Shown: one piece after another, positions 9,583 to 19,365 of the stretch
Position numbering within the stretch: position 1 is the first letter of the stretch
Layout of the letters: each line of letters begins with the position of its first letter
Source of the DNA: CBDDLD01 sp965230605
Lineage (GTDB): Bacteria > Bacteroidota > Bacteroidia > Flavobacteriales > Flavobacteriaceae
Direction: 5' to 3'
Assembly: GCA_965230605.1 (NCBI GenBank)
Contig: CBDDLD010000004.1
Span: 868,001-932,000, forward strand
DNA: 64,000 bases
Program-made: the position numbers and the translations under genes
The notes under the pieces: generated by a model
What the model was told of the DNA's origin: nothing
What the model saw: only the letters and a program-made list of their open reading frames with translations
Database searches by the model: none

Positions 9583-9613
9583 TGTCTTAGTATTTTGAGC
9601 TACTGAGATAAAT

Positions 9614-9621
9614 CAAATATA
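9614..9621 (-). promoter_or_regulatory. Bacteroidota -7 box for the minus-strand glycosyltransferase
   Basis: Reads TATATTTG on the minus strand (perfect TAnnTTTG), 32 nt upstream of the start at 9582. No convincing TTG box is found at the usual distance. Confidence 0.45.
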
Positions 9622-9709
9622 TGAAACTAAGTCTTATTCAGGTGCTCACATAATTATTTACTTATATTTAGGCAGTCAAATAAAGCCTTTGCTTTTCAAA
9701 TAAAAGAAT

Positions 9710-10453
9710 ATTAATCCACGTATTTCGATAATAATTCCAAGCTATAATAACTGTGATCAGTTACGAGATTGTATTCACAGTATAGACGCTCAAACTTATG
9801 ATGATTATGAGGTTATCATAGTGGATGGGGATTCTACCGATGACACTAAGAATCTGCTAGATGAATTAAAACCACCTTTTAGAGTAATCATAGAAAAAGA
9901 TGAAGGCGTATACGATGCCATGAACAAAGGCATTAAAGCATCAAAAGGAGAGTGGTTGTATTTTCTTGGTGCTGATGACAAGCTTTTTTCTGCAACTACG
10001 CTTAATACCATATTTGCTGATGAGATTCCAGAAGAAACAGTATTGATAATAGGAGCTATTGTTTACGATTTTAAAACAGATGATTCAAAATTTGTGAAAC
10101 AAAATAAAGGTATATTCCGACCAAATTGGAGTTCGAAATTATGGATTAAAAACACAGTACATCATCAAGGTGCATTTTACAAAAGACATCTTTTTGATAA
10201 CTCTGGTTATAACATGAATTATAAAATTCTTGCGGATTATGATTTTAACCTCAAACTGTTTAAGGCAGGAGCAAGAGCTGATATTATTGACGTTGTGGTT
10301 GCAAAATGTGGAACTTCAGGGATTTCAAAAAATTATGACTGGAAACTTTATCAGGAAGAAATAGCACTGAAATCTAAGTATGCTAATCCTTTAAGTAAAC
10401 CATTCTTATATATTTTGGGGAGCGCTAAATACCTATTGAAGAAATTAATTTAG
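9710..10453 (+). CDS. Family 2 glycosyltransferase with a non-standard (ATT?) start
   Basis: The first ATG/GTG/TTG in frame is a GTG at 9821, but the essential GT2 N-terminus (ISIIIPSYNNCDQLRD, then EVIIVDGDSTDDT) is encoded upstream of it, in frame and without interruption back to a TAA at 9701-9703. The only plausible initiators between that stop and the motif are ATT at 9710 or 9722; 9710 gives 247 residues starting near NPRIS. The rest is typical: WLYFLGADDKLF metal-binding motif and ILADYDFNLKLF acceptor motif. Either a rare AUU start or an altered start region (pseudogene, sequencing error) explains this. Its stop overlaps the ftsE stop by 4 nt. Confidence 0.75.
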   Translation: MNPRISIIIPSYNNCDQLRDCIHSIDAQTYDDYEVIIVDGDSTDDTKNLLDELKPPFRVIIEKDEGVYDAMNKGIKASKGEWLYFLGADDKLFSATTLNTIFADEIPEETVLIIGAIVYDFKTDDSKFVKQNKGIFRPNWSSKLWIKNTVHHQGAFYKRHLFDNSGYNMNYKILADYDFNLKLFKAGARADIIDVVVAKCGTSGISKNYDWKLYQEEIALKSKYANPLSKPFLYILGSAKYLLKKLI

Positions 10454-11133
10454 CCTTTACGTTGTACCACCTCATAGACTTTATTCTCATCGCACTTTAA
10501 TGTCTTACTAGGATATTTTAAAAGCAATGCATAGTCGTGCGTGGCCATTAGTATAGTATTCCCATTTTTATTGATGTCTTGAAGCAATTCCATAACCTCT
10601 ATGCTGGTCTGTGGATCCAGATTCCCGGTAGGCTCATCGGCAAGTATCAATTCAGGATTATTTAATAAAGCTCTTGCGATGGCAATACGTTGTTGCTCAC
10701 CACCAGATAATTCATGTGGAAATTTAAATCCTTTGGTTTTCATACCAACTTTGTCTAAAACCTCTTCAATACGCTCTGCGATCTTGTCCTTTTCTTTCCA
10801 GCCGGTAGCTTTAAGAACAAACTCCAAATTCTGATTAACCGTACGATCTGGTAATAATTTAAAGTCTTGGAATACAATACCTAGTTTACGTCTCAAAAAT
10901 GGAATCTCTTTCTCTTGAAGTGTTCTAAGGTTAAAATCTACTATGGAGCCTTCCCCTTCATTGAGTTCTAGATCACCGTATAAAGTTTTCATAAAGCTAC
11001 TTTTACCACTTCCTGTCTTTCCTATCAGATACACAAAGTCTCCTTTTTGCATTTCAAAATTAACATCAGAAAGGACCATGCTTTCCCCTTGATAGATGGT
11101 TGCATTTTTAAGTTGTAAAACAGTTTCGGACAT
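10450..11133 (-). CDS. ftsE: Cell division ATP-binding protein FtsE
   Basis: A 227-residue ABC ATPase with Walker A GKTGSGKS (38-45), signature LSGGEQQR (142-149), Walker B LILADEP (162-168) and the D-loop/H-loop following. Length and the close match to FtsE (VFQDFKLLPDRTVNQN, ELSGGEQQRIAIARA) separate it from LolD-type ATPases, although that family is close. With FtsX it controls peptidoglycan hydrolases at the septum; ftsX is not next to it, as is usual in Flavobacteriia. It is divergent from the TPR gene, with 231 bp between start codons. Confidence 0.85.
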   Translation of the reverse strand: MSETVLQLKNATIYQGESMVLSDVNFEMQKGDFVYLIGKTGSGKSSFMKTLYGDLELNEGEGSIVDFNLRTLQEKEIPFLRRKLGIVFQDFKLLPDRTVNQNLEFVLKATGWKEKDKIAERIEEVLDKVGMKTKGFKFPHELSGGEQQRIAIARALLNNPELILADEPTGNLDPQTSIEVMELLQDINKNGNTILMATHDYALLLKYPSKTLKCDENKVYEVVQRKG

Positions 11134-11307
11134 AGTTTTATGGAATAAAATGTGGTTATAAAAGTATTATTTATAATGGCAATTATCAAATACAGTTTGA
11201 AAAAGATAAACGTCAGATTTTTAGTTTTAATATGCACCAATTTTAACATTTGATAACTTGGTTTATAATTATAATTAATTTCTGCCGTTATAGGGTTTGT
11301 ATTCATT

Positions 11308-11315
11308 TATATTTG
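11308..11315 (+). promoter_or_regulatory. Bacteroidota -7 box upstream of the TPR gene
   Basis: TATATTTG, a perfect TAnnTTTG. It lies only 11 nt before the first ATG (11326) but about 50 nt before the ATG at 11365, which supports the later start for the TPR protein. No clear -33 box is seen. Confidence 0.45.
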
Positions 11316-11364
11316 AATATTCAAAATGAATCATCAACAATTAAAAGTCAAAAAACGAATCACT

Positions 11365-14300
11365 ATGATGTCAACAAAACGTTTATTGCTGACCGCCTTA
11401 ATCATGCTTAATGCATTTGTTTTTGCCCAAAAATCTGCTATATATACCACAGATCTTCAGGATTATCAGAAAGCACTCACGTTGTATAATAACAAGCAGT
11501 ACAAAGCTGCACAGTCTCTCTTTGATGATATAAAATACAATACTGAAGATGCGGTGCTGAAGTCCGATTGCTCGTACTACATAGCAAATTGTGCTGTGCG
11601 ACTTAATCAGAAGAATGCCGATGATCTAATTCAGGAGTTTGTTGAAGAGTATCCAACAAGTACAAAACGCAACACGGCCTTTTTGGATGTTGCTGATTAT
11701 TATTTTGAAAATAATAAATATCCGTATGCCAGGAAGTGGTACGAGAAGGTTGATGAAATGAGTATAGCCAGATCAGAACGCGATCGTTTTAATTTTAATT
11801 ATGGCTATAGCATGTATGCTACAGGAAACAATAGAGGCGCTACAAAGTTTTTGAATCGTGTTGTAGATTCGAAAGAATATGGCTCACAAGCTAAATACTA
11901 TATTGGCTATATGGCTTATGAGGGTGACGATTATGACAAGGCCAGTGAGTATTTTGATCAGGTAAGTGATAATGAAAAATATAAAGAAAAATTGTCTTAC
12001 TATCAGGCAGATCTCAACTTTAAACTCGGTAAGTTTGAAAAAGCTATTGAATTGGCTTTAGAGCAATTACCAAATAGTAATGATGAAGAAAAGTCTGAGC
12101 TCTCCAAGATTATAGGTGAGAGTTATTTCAATTTAGAAAAATATGCCGAAGCCATTCCGTATTTACAAGACTACAAAGGAAAAAGAGGGCGATGGAACAA
12201 TACCGATTACTATCAATTAGGGTATGCGCACTATAAGCAGAATGATTTCGAAAGTGCCATTTCTGAATTCAACAAGATCATCGACGGTAATAATAGTGTG
12301 GCTCAAAATGCTTATTACCATTTAGGTGAAAGCTATATCAACTTAGATAAGAAGCAAGAAGCATTAAATGCTTTTAGAAATGCATCTCAAATGGATTTTG
12401 ATGCTAAAATTCAGGAAGATGCCTGGTTGAATTATGCGAAGATCAGTTATGAGATCGGTAATCCGTATCAATCGGTGCCACAGGTTTTAGCCGGATATTT
12501 AGACGCCTATCCTGAGACGCCTTACAAAGAAGAAATAGAGACCTTATTAATTGATTCATACATTACTTCTAAAAACTATAAAGAAGCACTTAAGCTTCTG
12601 AAGGGTAAGAATAGTTTTGAGAATAAGGTTGCTTACCAGAAGGTAGCGTTCTATAGAGGTATAGAATTATATAATGAATCCAAGTATAGTGAAGCCCTAG
12701 ACCTTTTCAATAAATCCTTAGGTGAGCCTCGTGAGCAAGAGTATGTTGCAAGAGCTACATTTTGGAAAGCCGAAACCGATTATAACCTTACCAATTATAG
12801 TGATGCTTTAATTGGGTTTAAACAATTCCAACAGCAGTCTAGTTCTGTAGAAACGGTTGAATATCGAAATATTAATTATAATCTGGCCTATACCTATTTC
12901 AAGCTAAAAGATTACGATCAGGCATCGGATTATTTTAAGCGATTTATAGCTAAGAATTCTGAAGACAAGCTAAGACGAAACGATGCATACTTAAGGTTAG
13001 GTGATGGATATTTCGTGTCCAGTCAATACCAAAAAGCTATCGAGTCTTATGACAAAGCGATCAATATTAATGAGATTGAATCAGATTATGCGGCATTCCA
13101 GAAAGCCATGAGTCATGGTTATGTTGGTAACACCTCAAAGAAATTGAAGGAGTTAAATACATTTATAATTGGCTACCCTAAATCAGCATTACGTGATGAT
13201 GCTATGTATGAGCTCGCAAACTCTTATGTGAAGTCAGGTGATACTAAGGAAGCTATGGAGATGTATGATAGATTGAATAAAGAGTATAAGCGTAGTGTCT
13301 TCATTCCTAAATCACTACTCAGACAAGGTTTGGTACATTACAATGCCAATGAAAATGAATTGGCACTTAGAAAATTCAAAAAAATAGCAGCCGATTTCCC
13401 TAGTTCAGAAGAAGCAGTGCAGGCTGTGTCTACAGCACGATTGATATATATTGATCTGGGAAGAGTAGACGAATATGCAGCTTGGGTAAGAAGTCTGGAT
13501 TATGTTGAGGTAACCGATATAGAATTAGATAATACAGCATATCAAGCGGCAGAAAAACAATACTTGGAAAATAATACGGAGCGCGCTATTCGTCAATTTA
13601 ATAGTTATCTGACACAATTCCCTAATGGTGTGCATGCGACAAAGTCACATTTTTACTTAGCACAATTGTATTACAAAAAAGACCTGTTCGAAAATGCTGA
13701 GCCTCACTACGAGTATGTCGTTGACCAACCTAAAGGAGAATTCACGGAGCAGTCTATGGTAAAGCTCACAGAGATTTATTTAACATCCGATAAGTGGTCT
13801 CAAGCTATTCCTGTATTAGAAATGCTAGAGAGCGAAGCTGATTATCCACAAAACGAATTATATGCACAGTCTAACCTTATGAAGGCATATTTCCAAACGG
13901 AGCAATACAGTAGGGCAGAGACTTATGCTGAAAAGGTACTTGGTAATAATAAGATAGATCGAAAGATCAAAGCGGATGCTCAGATCATTATTGCTAGATC
14001 AGCTATTAAAACCAATAATGAGTCTAAAGCAAAAGAAGCTTATGCTAAAGTTGAAAAGATAGCTACAGGCGAAATTGCTGCTGAGGCCCTGTATTACAAT
14101 GCCTATTTTAAGCACAAAGAAGGACAGTTTCAATCGTCCAATACTACGGTACAAAAACTTGCTAGAGATTATAGTAGTTACAAGTATTTTAGTGCCAAGG
14201 GTCTTGTGATTATGGCTAAAAACTTCTATGCCTTAAACGATGCCTTCCAGGCCAATTATATATTAGAAAGTGTTATTGAAAACTTCTCGGATTTTGAAGA

Positions 14301-14388
14301 TGTGGTCGCAGAGGCCAGATTAGAACTCAGCAAAATAAAAGCTGAAGAAGCTAAGACCAATTCTTCTATTGAAACCGACGATAACTAA
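11365..14388 (+). CDS. Large periplasmic tetratricopeptide-repeat protein
   Basis: About 1007 residues when started at ATG 11365 (an ATG at 11368 is equally good). The first ATG at 11326 would add a charged 13-residue extension before the signal peptide TKRLLLTALIMLNAFVFAQ, and it would fall almost on the transcription start, so the later start is preferred. After the signal peptide the protein is nearly all TPR-like helical pairs (for example YYQLGYAHYKQNDFESAI, YLRLGDGYFVSSQYQKAI, FYLAQLYYKKDLFENAEP). TPR proteins scaffold complexes; no enzymatic domain is visible. The next gene, 42 nt downstream, encodes a plug-less outer-membrane barrel, so the two probably form one envelope unit. Confidence 0.85.
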   Translation: MMSTKRLLLTALIMLNAFVFAQKSAIYTTDLQDYQKALTLYNNKQYKAAQSLFDDIKYNTEDAVLKSDCSYYIANCAVRLNQKNADDLIQEFVEEYPTSTKRNTAFLDVADYYFENNKYPYARKWYEKVDEMSIARSERDRFNFNYGYSMYATGNNRGATKFLNRVVDSKEYGSQAKYYIGYMAYEGDDYDKASEYFDQVSDNEKYKEKLSYYQADLNFKLGKFEKAIELALEQLPNSNDEEKSELSKIIGESYFNLEKYAEAIPYLQDYKGKRGRWNNTDYYQLGYAHYKQNDFESAISEFNKIIDGNNSVAQNAYYHLGESYINLDKKQEALNAFRNASQMDFDAKIQEDAWLNYAKISYEIGNPYQSVPQVLAGYLDAYPETPYKEEIETLLIDSYITSKNYKEALKLLKGKNSFENKVAYQKVAFYRGIELYNESKYSEALDLFNKSLGEPREQEYVARATFWKAETDYNLTNYSDALIGFKQFQQQSSSVETVEYRNINYNLAYTYFKLKDYDQASDYFKRFIAKNSEDKLRRNDAYLRLGDGYFVSSQYQKAIESYDKAININEIESDYAAFQKAMSHGYVGNTSKKLKELNTFIIGYPKSALRDDAMYELANSYVKSGDTKEAMEMYDRLNKEYKRSVFIPKSLLRQGLVHYNANENELALRKFKKIAADFPSSEEAVQAVSTARLIYIDLGRVDEYAAWVRSLDYVEVTDIELDNTAYQAAEKQYLENNTERAIRQFNSYLTQFPNGVHATKSHFYLAQLYYKKDLFENAEPHYEYVVDQPKGEFTEQSMVKLTEIYLTSDKWSQAIPVLEMLESEADYPQNELYAQSNLMKAYFQTEQYSRAETYAEKVLGNNKIDRKIKADAQIIIARSAIKTNNESKAKEAYAKVEKIATGEIAAEALYYNAYFKHKEGQFQSSNTTVQKLARDYSSYKYFSAKGLVIMAKNFYALNDAFQANYILESVIENFSDFEDVVAEARLELSKIKAEEAKTNSSIETDDN

Positions 14389-14430
14389 GCAACCATTATC
14401 ATCAGTCTAAATCGAATAAAAAGAAAGCAC

Positions 14431-16161
14431 ATGTTAAACCGTTTTAAATATAGTTTTACTTTAATTGTTTGCTGCATCATGTCTCTGGGATTCTCGCAAG
14501 AACGCACAAAAGATTCTATAGATGATCAGGTCGTAAATGTTGTTAAACCGTATACACCTACGATATCAGATGCCTTTAAAATTAAAGAGACACCAACACT
14601 TAATGACTCTACAACAGCAAAAAAGAAAGCTGTGAAATACAATATTTTTTCTATTCCTGTGGCATCAACTTTTACACCTGCAAAAGGAAAAGCCGCCTCT
14701 GTAGATAAAGCCAAACCGGTAAAGTTGTATGACAATTATGCGTCATTAGGCATAGGGTCCTTTACTACCATTCTGGGAGAAGTGTACTTAAACCATCAGC
14801 TGAACAACACAGAAAATGTGGGAGGGTATTTCAGTCACCATTCATCAAAAGGCGGTGTAGATAATGTGCTGTTAGATAACGATTTTACAAAGACCACATT
14901 AAATGTGAATTACTCTCAGAAACTACGTGATTTCTCATGGAAGATAGATACCGGATTCGATTTCCAAACCTACAACTGGTATGGCTTGCCGCAAGAATTT
15001 TTTGATATAAATACGGCTGCAACGATAGACCCCGGACACTCTTTCAATAGTTTTTATGTTGGCGGTAAACTCAAGTTTGATGATTCGGTGATAAAAGATG
15101 GAAGCGTACGTTTCAGACGCTTTGGAGATGATCAGGACTCTGGAGAAAATCGTTTTATCGCTAAGGCCGGATTTGATATTCCTATTCAAGGAGAGTTAAT
15201 CAATACAGAAGTATATATAGATTATTTGGGGGGAAATTTTGATCGCAACTTCATAACTGAGGAAGCTATTGATTATGGTAATGTGACTTTTGGGTTCTTA
15301 CCTTCATATCAGTTAAAAGAAGATGATCTTACTGTGGATCTTGGCTTAAAACTTGTCTACCTAAATAATACTGAAGAAAGTGATAACGATTTCTTTATTT
15401 ACCCAAATATTGAAGCAACGTACCGTCTTGTTAGTGATGTACTTATTGGTTTTGGTGGAATCACAGGAAGACTGATCCAAAACTCGTATTACGGTTTTGC
15501 CAATGAAAACCCATTTGTATCACCAACCTTATTAATAGCGCCTACGGATCAGCGTTATCATGCTTTTGCAGGAATCAAAGGAAAACTGTCTAACAATGTG
15601 AGCTATAATATTAAAGGAAACTACTATGCTGAAAAAGCTAAGGCCCTTTTTAAAGCCAATGAAGCACAGACCTTCGCTACAGAAGATTATCAGTTTGGGA
15701 ATTCGTTCAATGTGGTTTATGACGATGTAAAAACCTTTTCTGTAGCAGGGGAACTGAACATCTCAGTAAACAGAAACTTTACTTTAGGAATCAAAGGGGA
15801 ATACTTCAATTATAATACAGATACCGAAGCAGAGCCATGGAATTTACCGGATGTGACCGGTTCTATTTTCTTAGATTATCAGATCTCTCCAAAATGGTTT
15901 GCAGGTGGTAGTGTATTCTTTGTAGGGGAGCGAAAAGACCAATTAGATTTAATAGGTACATTGACCAATTCAGCACCTATAACAGTAACACTAGATAGTT
16001 ATTTTGATGCTAACGCGCATGTAGGTTATAAGATCAACGATCAGCTATCGATCTTTGCTAAAGCTAATAATATTGCGAATCAGGATTATAACAAGTGGTT
16101 AAACTTCCCGGTTCAGAATATTCAATTCTTAGCGGGGCTTACCTATCAGTTTGATTTTTAA
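14431..16161 (+). CDS. Plug-less TonB-receptor-like outer-membrane beta-barrel protein
   Basis: A 576-residue exported protein (signal peptide ending near GFSQ, residue 23). Residues 30-100 are a low-structure linker, and from about residue 105 to the end there are alternating amphipathic strands typical of a TonB-dependent-receptor-like barrel, ending in LAGLTYQFDF with the terminal aromatic residue that outer-membrane barrels use for insertion. There is no plug domain and no TonB box visible, so it is not a standard nutrient receptor. It is co-transcribed with the TPR protein upstream and followed by a strong terminator. Function unknown; an envelope assembly or protein-export role with the TPR partner is an inference. 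Confidence 0.75.
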   Translation: MLNRFKYSFTLIVCCIMSLGFSQERTKDSIDDQVVNVVKPYTPTISDAFKIKETPTLNDSTTAKKKAVKYNIFSIPVASTFTPAKGKAASVDKAKPVKLYDNYASLGIGSFTTILGEVYLNHQLNNTENVGGYFSHHSSKGGVDNVLLDNDFTKTTLNVNYSQKLRDFSWKIDTGFDFQTYNWYGLPQEFFDINTAATIDPGHSFNSFYVGGKLKFDDSVIKDGSVRFRRFGDDQDSGENRFIAKAGFDIPIQGELINTEVYIDYLGGNFDRNFITEEAIDYGNVTFGFLPSYQLKEDDLTVDLGLKLVYLNNTEESDNDFFIYPNIEATYRLVSDVLIGFGGITGRLIQNSYYGFANENPFVSPTLLIAPTDQRYHAFAGIKGKLSNNVSYNIKGNYYAEKAKALFKANEAQTFATEDYQFGNSFNVVYDDVKTFSVAGELNISVNRNFTLGIKGEYFNYNTDTEAEPWNLPDVTGSIFLDYQISPKWFAGGSVFFVGERKDQLDLIGTLTNSAPITVTLDSYFDANAHVGYKINDQLSIFAKANNIANQDYNKWLNFPVQNIQFLAGLTYQFDF

Positions 16162-16184
16162 AAGAGTGAACTTATTTATATGCT

Positions 16185-16217
16185 AAAGCGAACCATTTGG
16201 TTCGCTTTTCTTATTTT
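16185..16217 (+). terminator. Rho-independent terminator after the TPR/barrel pair
   Basis: A perfect 10-bp stem (AAAGCGAACC, loop ATTT, GGTTCGCTTT) followed by TCTTATTTTT. It sits 23 nt after the barrel stop codon and before the amidohydrolase gene. Confidence 0.9.
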
Positions 16218-16238
16218 TATGGGACATAAAATTGAGCT

Positions 16239-17855
16239 ATGCGTACATTTATTTCCCTTCTTGTTTTAATTCTTATGATGAGCTGTTCTAAAAAAGAACA
16301 AGCAGATATGTTAATTACAAATGCCAACATATATACAGTCAATGATGGTTTTGAAATGGCTGAGGCTTTTGCTGTTAAAGACGGTAAGATCATAGGCGTT
16401 GGAACTTCAGAAGCCATGTCCAAACAATTTGAAACCACTAATACATTTGATGCACAAGGCAAAACAATTGTTCCCGGGTTTATTGATGCCCATTGCCATT
16501 TTTATGGATTAGGACTACAGCAAAACAGAGTTGATCTGGTAGGAACCAAGAGTTTTGAGGATGTAATGAAACGTGTACTCGATTTTCAAAATGCACGTAA
16601 TTATGACTTCATTATTGGCCGGGGTTGGGATCAGAATGACTGGGAAGACAAAGAGTTTCCAACAAAGACCTTGCTCGATAAATTATTCCCTGAAATACCT
16701 GTTGCACTGACACGTATCGATGGTCATGCAATGCTTTGTAACCAAGCTGCTTTAGATGCTGCGGGAATAGATGAGAATACACCTATTGAAGGCGGCGATA
16801 TTCTTAAAGACAACGGAAAGCTCACCGGTATCCTTATTGATAACCCTATGGAATTGGTAGAAGCGATATACCCGGAACCTACACAAGCTCAAAAGATAAC
16901 AGCACTTAAAGCTGCTGAAAGGATATGTTTTGATCTGGGGTTAACCACAGTGTCTGATGCGGGGTTAGACAGAGACGTTATAGAGCTTATAGATAGTCTT
17001 CAGAATGTCGGAGCACTTAATATGCGTATTTACGCGATGGTTTCTAATAAACCCTCTAATCTGGATTACTACTTAGAAAAAGGGAAAGTAAAGACTGAGC
17101 GCCTCAATGTGCAATCGGTAAAAGTGTATGCTGATGGAGCTTTAGGTTCTAGAGGCGCCACATTAAAAGCACCATATTCAGATAAGCACAATCACTTTGG
17201 CGCTATGGTGATTGGGAATCAAGAGTTCAAAGATTTGGCAAAACGTATAGAGGCTGCCAATTATCAAATGAATACCCATGCCATTGGAGATTCTGCCAAT
17301 CGTGTTGTTTTACAAACCTATAAGGAGACTTTGGCAGGGAAGTCAGACAAACGTTGGCGTGTAGAACATGCACAAGTGATCACAGATGATGATTTTGAAT
17401 ACTTTAAAGACCAAAATATTGTGCCTTCGGTACAGCCGACGCATGCTACCAGTGATATGTATTGGGCAGGAGATCGATTAGGTGAACGTGTTAAGGGCGC
17501 CTATGCTTATAAAGACATTCTTAAAGCAAATGGAAGAGTGGCTTTAGGGACCGATTTCCCGGTGGAGAAAGTCAGTCCGTTTTTAACCTTTTATGCCGCT
17601 GTGGCACGACAAGATCTAGAGGAATATCCTGAAGGCGGTTATCAAATGGAAAATGCACTCACCAGAGAAGAAACCTTAAAAGGGATGACGATTTGGGCAG
17701 CTTATTCCAATTTTGAAGATGAAGAAAAAGGGAGTATCGAAATTGGGAAGTTTGCGGATTTCATTGTCTTAGACCAGAATATTATGACAGTAGATGCTAA
17801 AGTTATTCCAAATATTAAAGTTGAACATATCTACGTTGGAGGTGTGGAGCAATAA
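16239..17855 (+). CDS. Amidohydrolase lipoprotein (YtcJ-like, amidohydrolase_3)
   Basis: A 538-residue metal-dependent hydrolase. It begins with a lipoprotein signal (LILMMSC, lipidated C16). The amidohydrolase core shows the HCHF metal site (FIDAHCHF near residue 86), a DGALGSRG motif with an upstream VYADG, NTHAIGD near residue 348, WRVEHAQV, and the late GTDFPVEKVSP metal-ligand aspartate. These are the landmarks of the YtcJ-like branch whose natural substrates (N-acyl or carbamate-type amides) are mostly unknown. Unlike cytosolic relatives it would sit in the envelope. It stands alone between terminators, with the next gene 37 nt downstream. Confidence 0.88.
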   Translation: MRTFISLLVLILMMSCSKKEQADMLITNANIYTVNDGFEMAEAFAVKDGKIIGVGTSEAMSKQFETTNTFDAQGKTIVPGFIDAHCHFYGLGLQQNRVDLVGTKSFEDVMKRVLDFQNARNYDFIIGRGWDQNDWEDKEFPTKTLLDKLFPEIPVALTRIDGHAMLCNQAALDAAGIDENTPIEGGDILKDNGKLTGILIDNPMELVEAIYPEPTQAQKITALKAAERICFDLGLTTVSDAGLDRDVIELIDSLQNVGALNMRIYAMVSNKPSNLDYYLEKGKVKTERLNVQSVKVYADGALGSRGATLKAPYSDKHNHFGAMVIGNQEFKDLAKRIEAANYQMNTHAIGDSANRVVLQTYKETLAGKSDKRWRVEHAQVITDDDFEYFKDQNIVPSVQPTHATSDMYWAGDRLGERVKGAYAYKDILKANGRVALGTDFPVEKVSPFLTFYAAVARQDLEEYPEGGYQMENALTREETLKGMTIWAAYSNFEDEEKGSIEIGKFADFIVLDQNIMTVDAKVIPNIKVEHIYVGGVEQ

Positions 17856-17892
17856 TAAATGTTTATGCACAGCGTTTGATTAACAAAAAAGT

Positions 17893-18642
17893 ATGAAACA
17901 ATTTCTTCTTGTAATATTTCTTTCAGTAGCATTCTTATCTATATCTCAGAATACCAAAATTATATATTCAAATAGTGAAACCCAATGTGAAGATGGTAAA
18001 TCTGCTGCAGAGGCTGATGCAAAGAAAGAGGTTTTTAAACTGGTGTCTTATGGCTATGCAGTTAAGTTCAATGATATAGATGAATTTAATGATTATTACA
18101 GTAAGTATCTTGAGGATAATTATGGAATATTTTTAATAAGTGGAGGTTGTGTCATTACCTCATATAATAAATGCTATCGTGAAAAAATAGAAGAACTCAT
18201 GGAGGAAAAATATGGTAGTGACATTTTAAAAAGAATAAGAGATATAGCCGCTAAAGAATACAAGAGTTCCGAGGATTATAAAAATAATATTAAAGTTAGG
18301 ATAGATACAGGATATATATTTGATAGTTATCGACTTCATACAGGACCAAAATTCCAAAAACACAATAAAGAATTCGATTTCATAAAACATCTTGGTTTTG
18401 GAAACTTTGAAAAGGATTTTCTTATTGATCTCAAAAAGTATTTTGATATAGAGTTTATAATCGAAAAAGATGGTTCAATTAGTAATGTTAGTATTAGAAA
18501 TGCTGAGACTCATGAATCGATAAAAAACGAATTGCTTAAGAAGAAGATTGAAGATTCGTCGGGGTGGAATCCGGGAATTTATTTCGGAGAAAAAGTAAGA
18601 ACAACAATGTCTTACAGAATACCATTACGTTTACTCAAATAA
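17893..18642 (+). CDS. Exported protein with a TonB C-terminal-like domain
   Basis: A 249-residue protein with a signal peptide (FLLVIFLSVAFLSISQ). The N-terminal half (residues 20-150) is charged, contains four cysteines and is not recognised. The C-terminal 85 residues carry the pattern of the Bacteroidota TonB_C-like domain: a strand FIIEKDGSISNVSI, a helix of charged residues, then SSGWNPGIYFGEKVRTTMSYRIPLRL, where the 'GW.PG...G..V...' motif is characteristic. There is no membrane anchor besides the signal peptide, so it is not a classical energy transducer. The 3' end overlaps the convergent methyltransferase gene by 31 nt. Confidence 0.6.
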   Translation: MKQFLLVIFLSVAFLSISQNTKIIYSNSETQCEDGKSAAEADAKKEVFKLVSYGYAVKFNDIDEFNDYYSKYLEDNYGIFLISGGCVITSYNKCYREKIEELMEEKYGSDILKRIRDIAAKEYKSSEDYKNNIKVRIDTGYIFDSYRLHTGPKFQKHNKEFDFIKHLGFGNFEKDFLIDLKKYFDIEFIIEKDGSISNVSIRNAETHESIKNELLKKKIEDSSGWNPGIYFGEKVRTTMSYRIPLRLLK

Positions 18643-19331
18643 ATCTTTGCTAAATAATCATAGTGCTCGCCGTCTTCAATACGCTCACATTGAAGCCCTA
18701 CGGTAAGACAAGCCGTTTTTAAGGTTTCAAAATCCAGATACAACCATTTCATTGGCACTTCCTGCTCGCCTTTATAACTTAAATAATAGTCCAATTCTCC
18801 GTAATAATTCGCTTGAACATCATGCCAAACACCACCGTCATCATCTTCATACATATATGCAATATCCGAAGAGTCGATTAAGATTTGCCCTTCCGGATTT
18901 AATAAGGATTTTAAATGTTTTAAGTAGAGATGTACTTTAGAAAGCTCCTGAAAAATACCGGTACCATTCATCAATAATAAAATGGTGTCAAAGGTTTCGG
19001 TTTCTTCTAATAGAGGTAGCAAATGTGTGTGTTTTACACCTCGCAATTTTGCGACTTCAATAGCACCTTTAGAAGTGTCAATAGCCTTTACAGATAGACC
19101 TTTGTCCTGTAACCATAGACTATGCCCTCCGGTACCACAACCCACATCTAAGATGTCTCCTTTAGCCAATTGCAAAGCACGTTGTTCTATGCTCGGCATG
19201 GCATCATAGTCTCTAAATAGATAGGGTAGTGGAAGGGTGTCTTCTTCAGAAATATTGGTCCAGGTAATAATGTCTTCGGTATATTGACCGTGATAAAAAT
19301 CTAATAGGGCTTTGCCGAAAACATCTTTCAT
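18612..19331 (-). CDS. Class I SAM-dependent methyltransferase
   Basis: A 239-residue Rossmann-fold methyltransferase with the SAM-binding motif ILDVGCGTGGHSLWL near residues 60-74, the acidic ribose-binding residue in VKAIDTSKGAIE, and motif LLLMNGTG. The substrate is unknown; the size and lack of extra domains suggest a small-molecule target. It is cytoplasmic. It heads no obvious operon: 34 nt upstream lies the end of a DUF6090 gene on the same strand. Confidence 0.82.
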   Translation of the reverse strand: MKDVFGKALLDFYHGQYTEDIITWTNISEEDTLPLPYLFRDYDAMPSIEQRALQLAKGDILDVGCGTGGHSLWLQDKGLSVKAIDTSKGAIEVAKLRGVKHTHLLPLLEETETFDTILLLMNGTGIFQELSKVHLYLKHLKSLLNPEGQILIDSSDIAYMYEDDDGGVWHDVQANYYGELDYYLSYKGEQEVPMKWLYLDFETLKTACLTVGLQCERIEDGEHYDYLAKIYLSKRNGIL

Positions 19332-19365
19332 AATACGTTTTGCTAAAATAGCAATCCTTTTAATT

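Noticed and set aside
9821..10453. A GTG-started glycosyltransferase of 210 residues
   Set aside because: Starting there deletes the conserved GT2 N-terminal strand and nucleotide-binding motif that is clearly encoded in frame upstream.
11025..11306. Minus-strand reading frame of 93 residues overlapping the ftsE start
   Set aside because: Low-complexity, out of frame with ftsE, overlaps a promoter region, and no recognisable motif.
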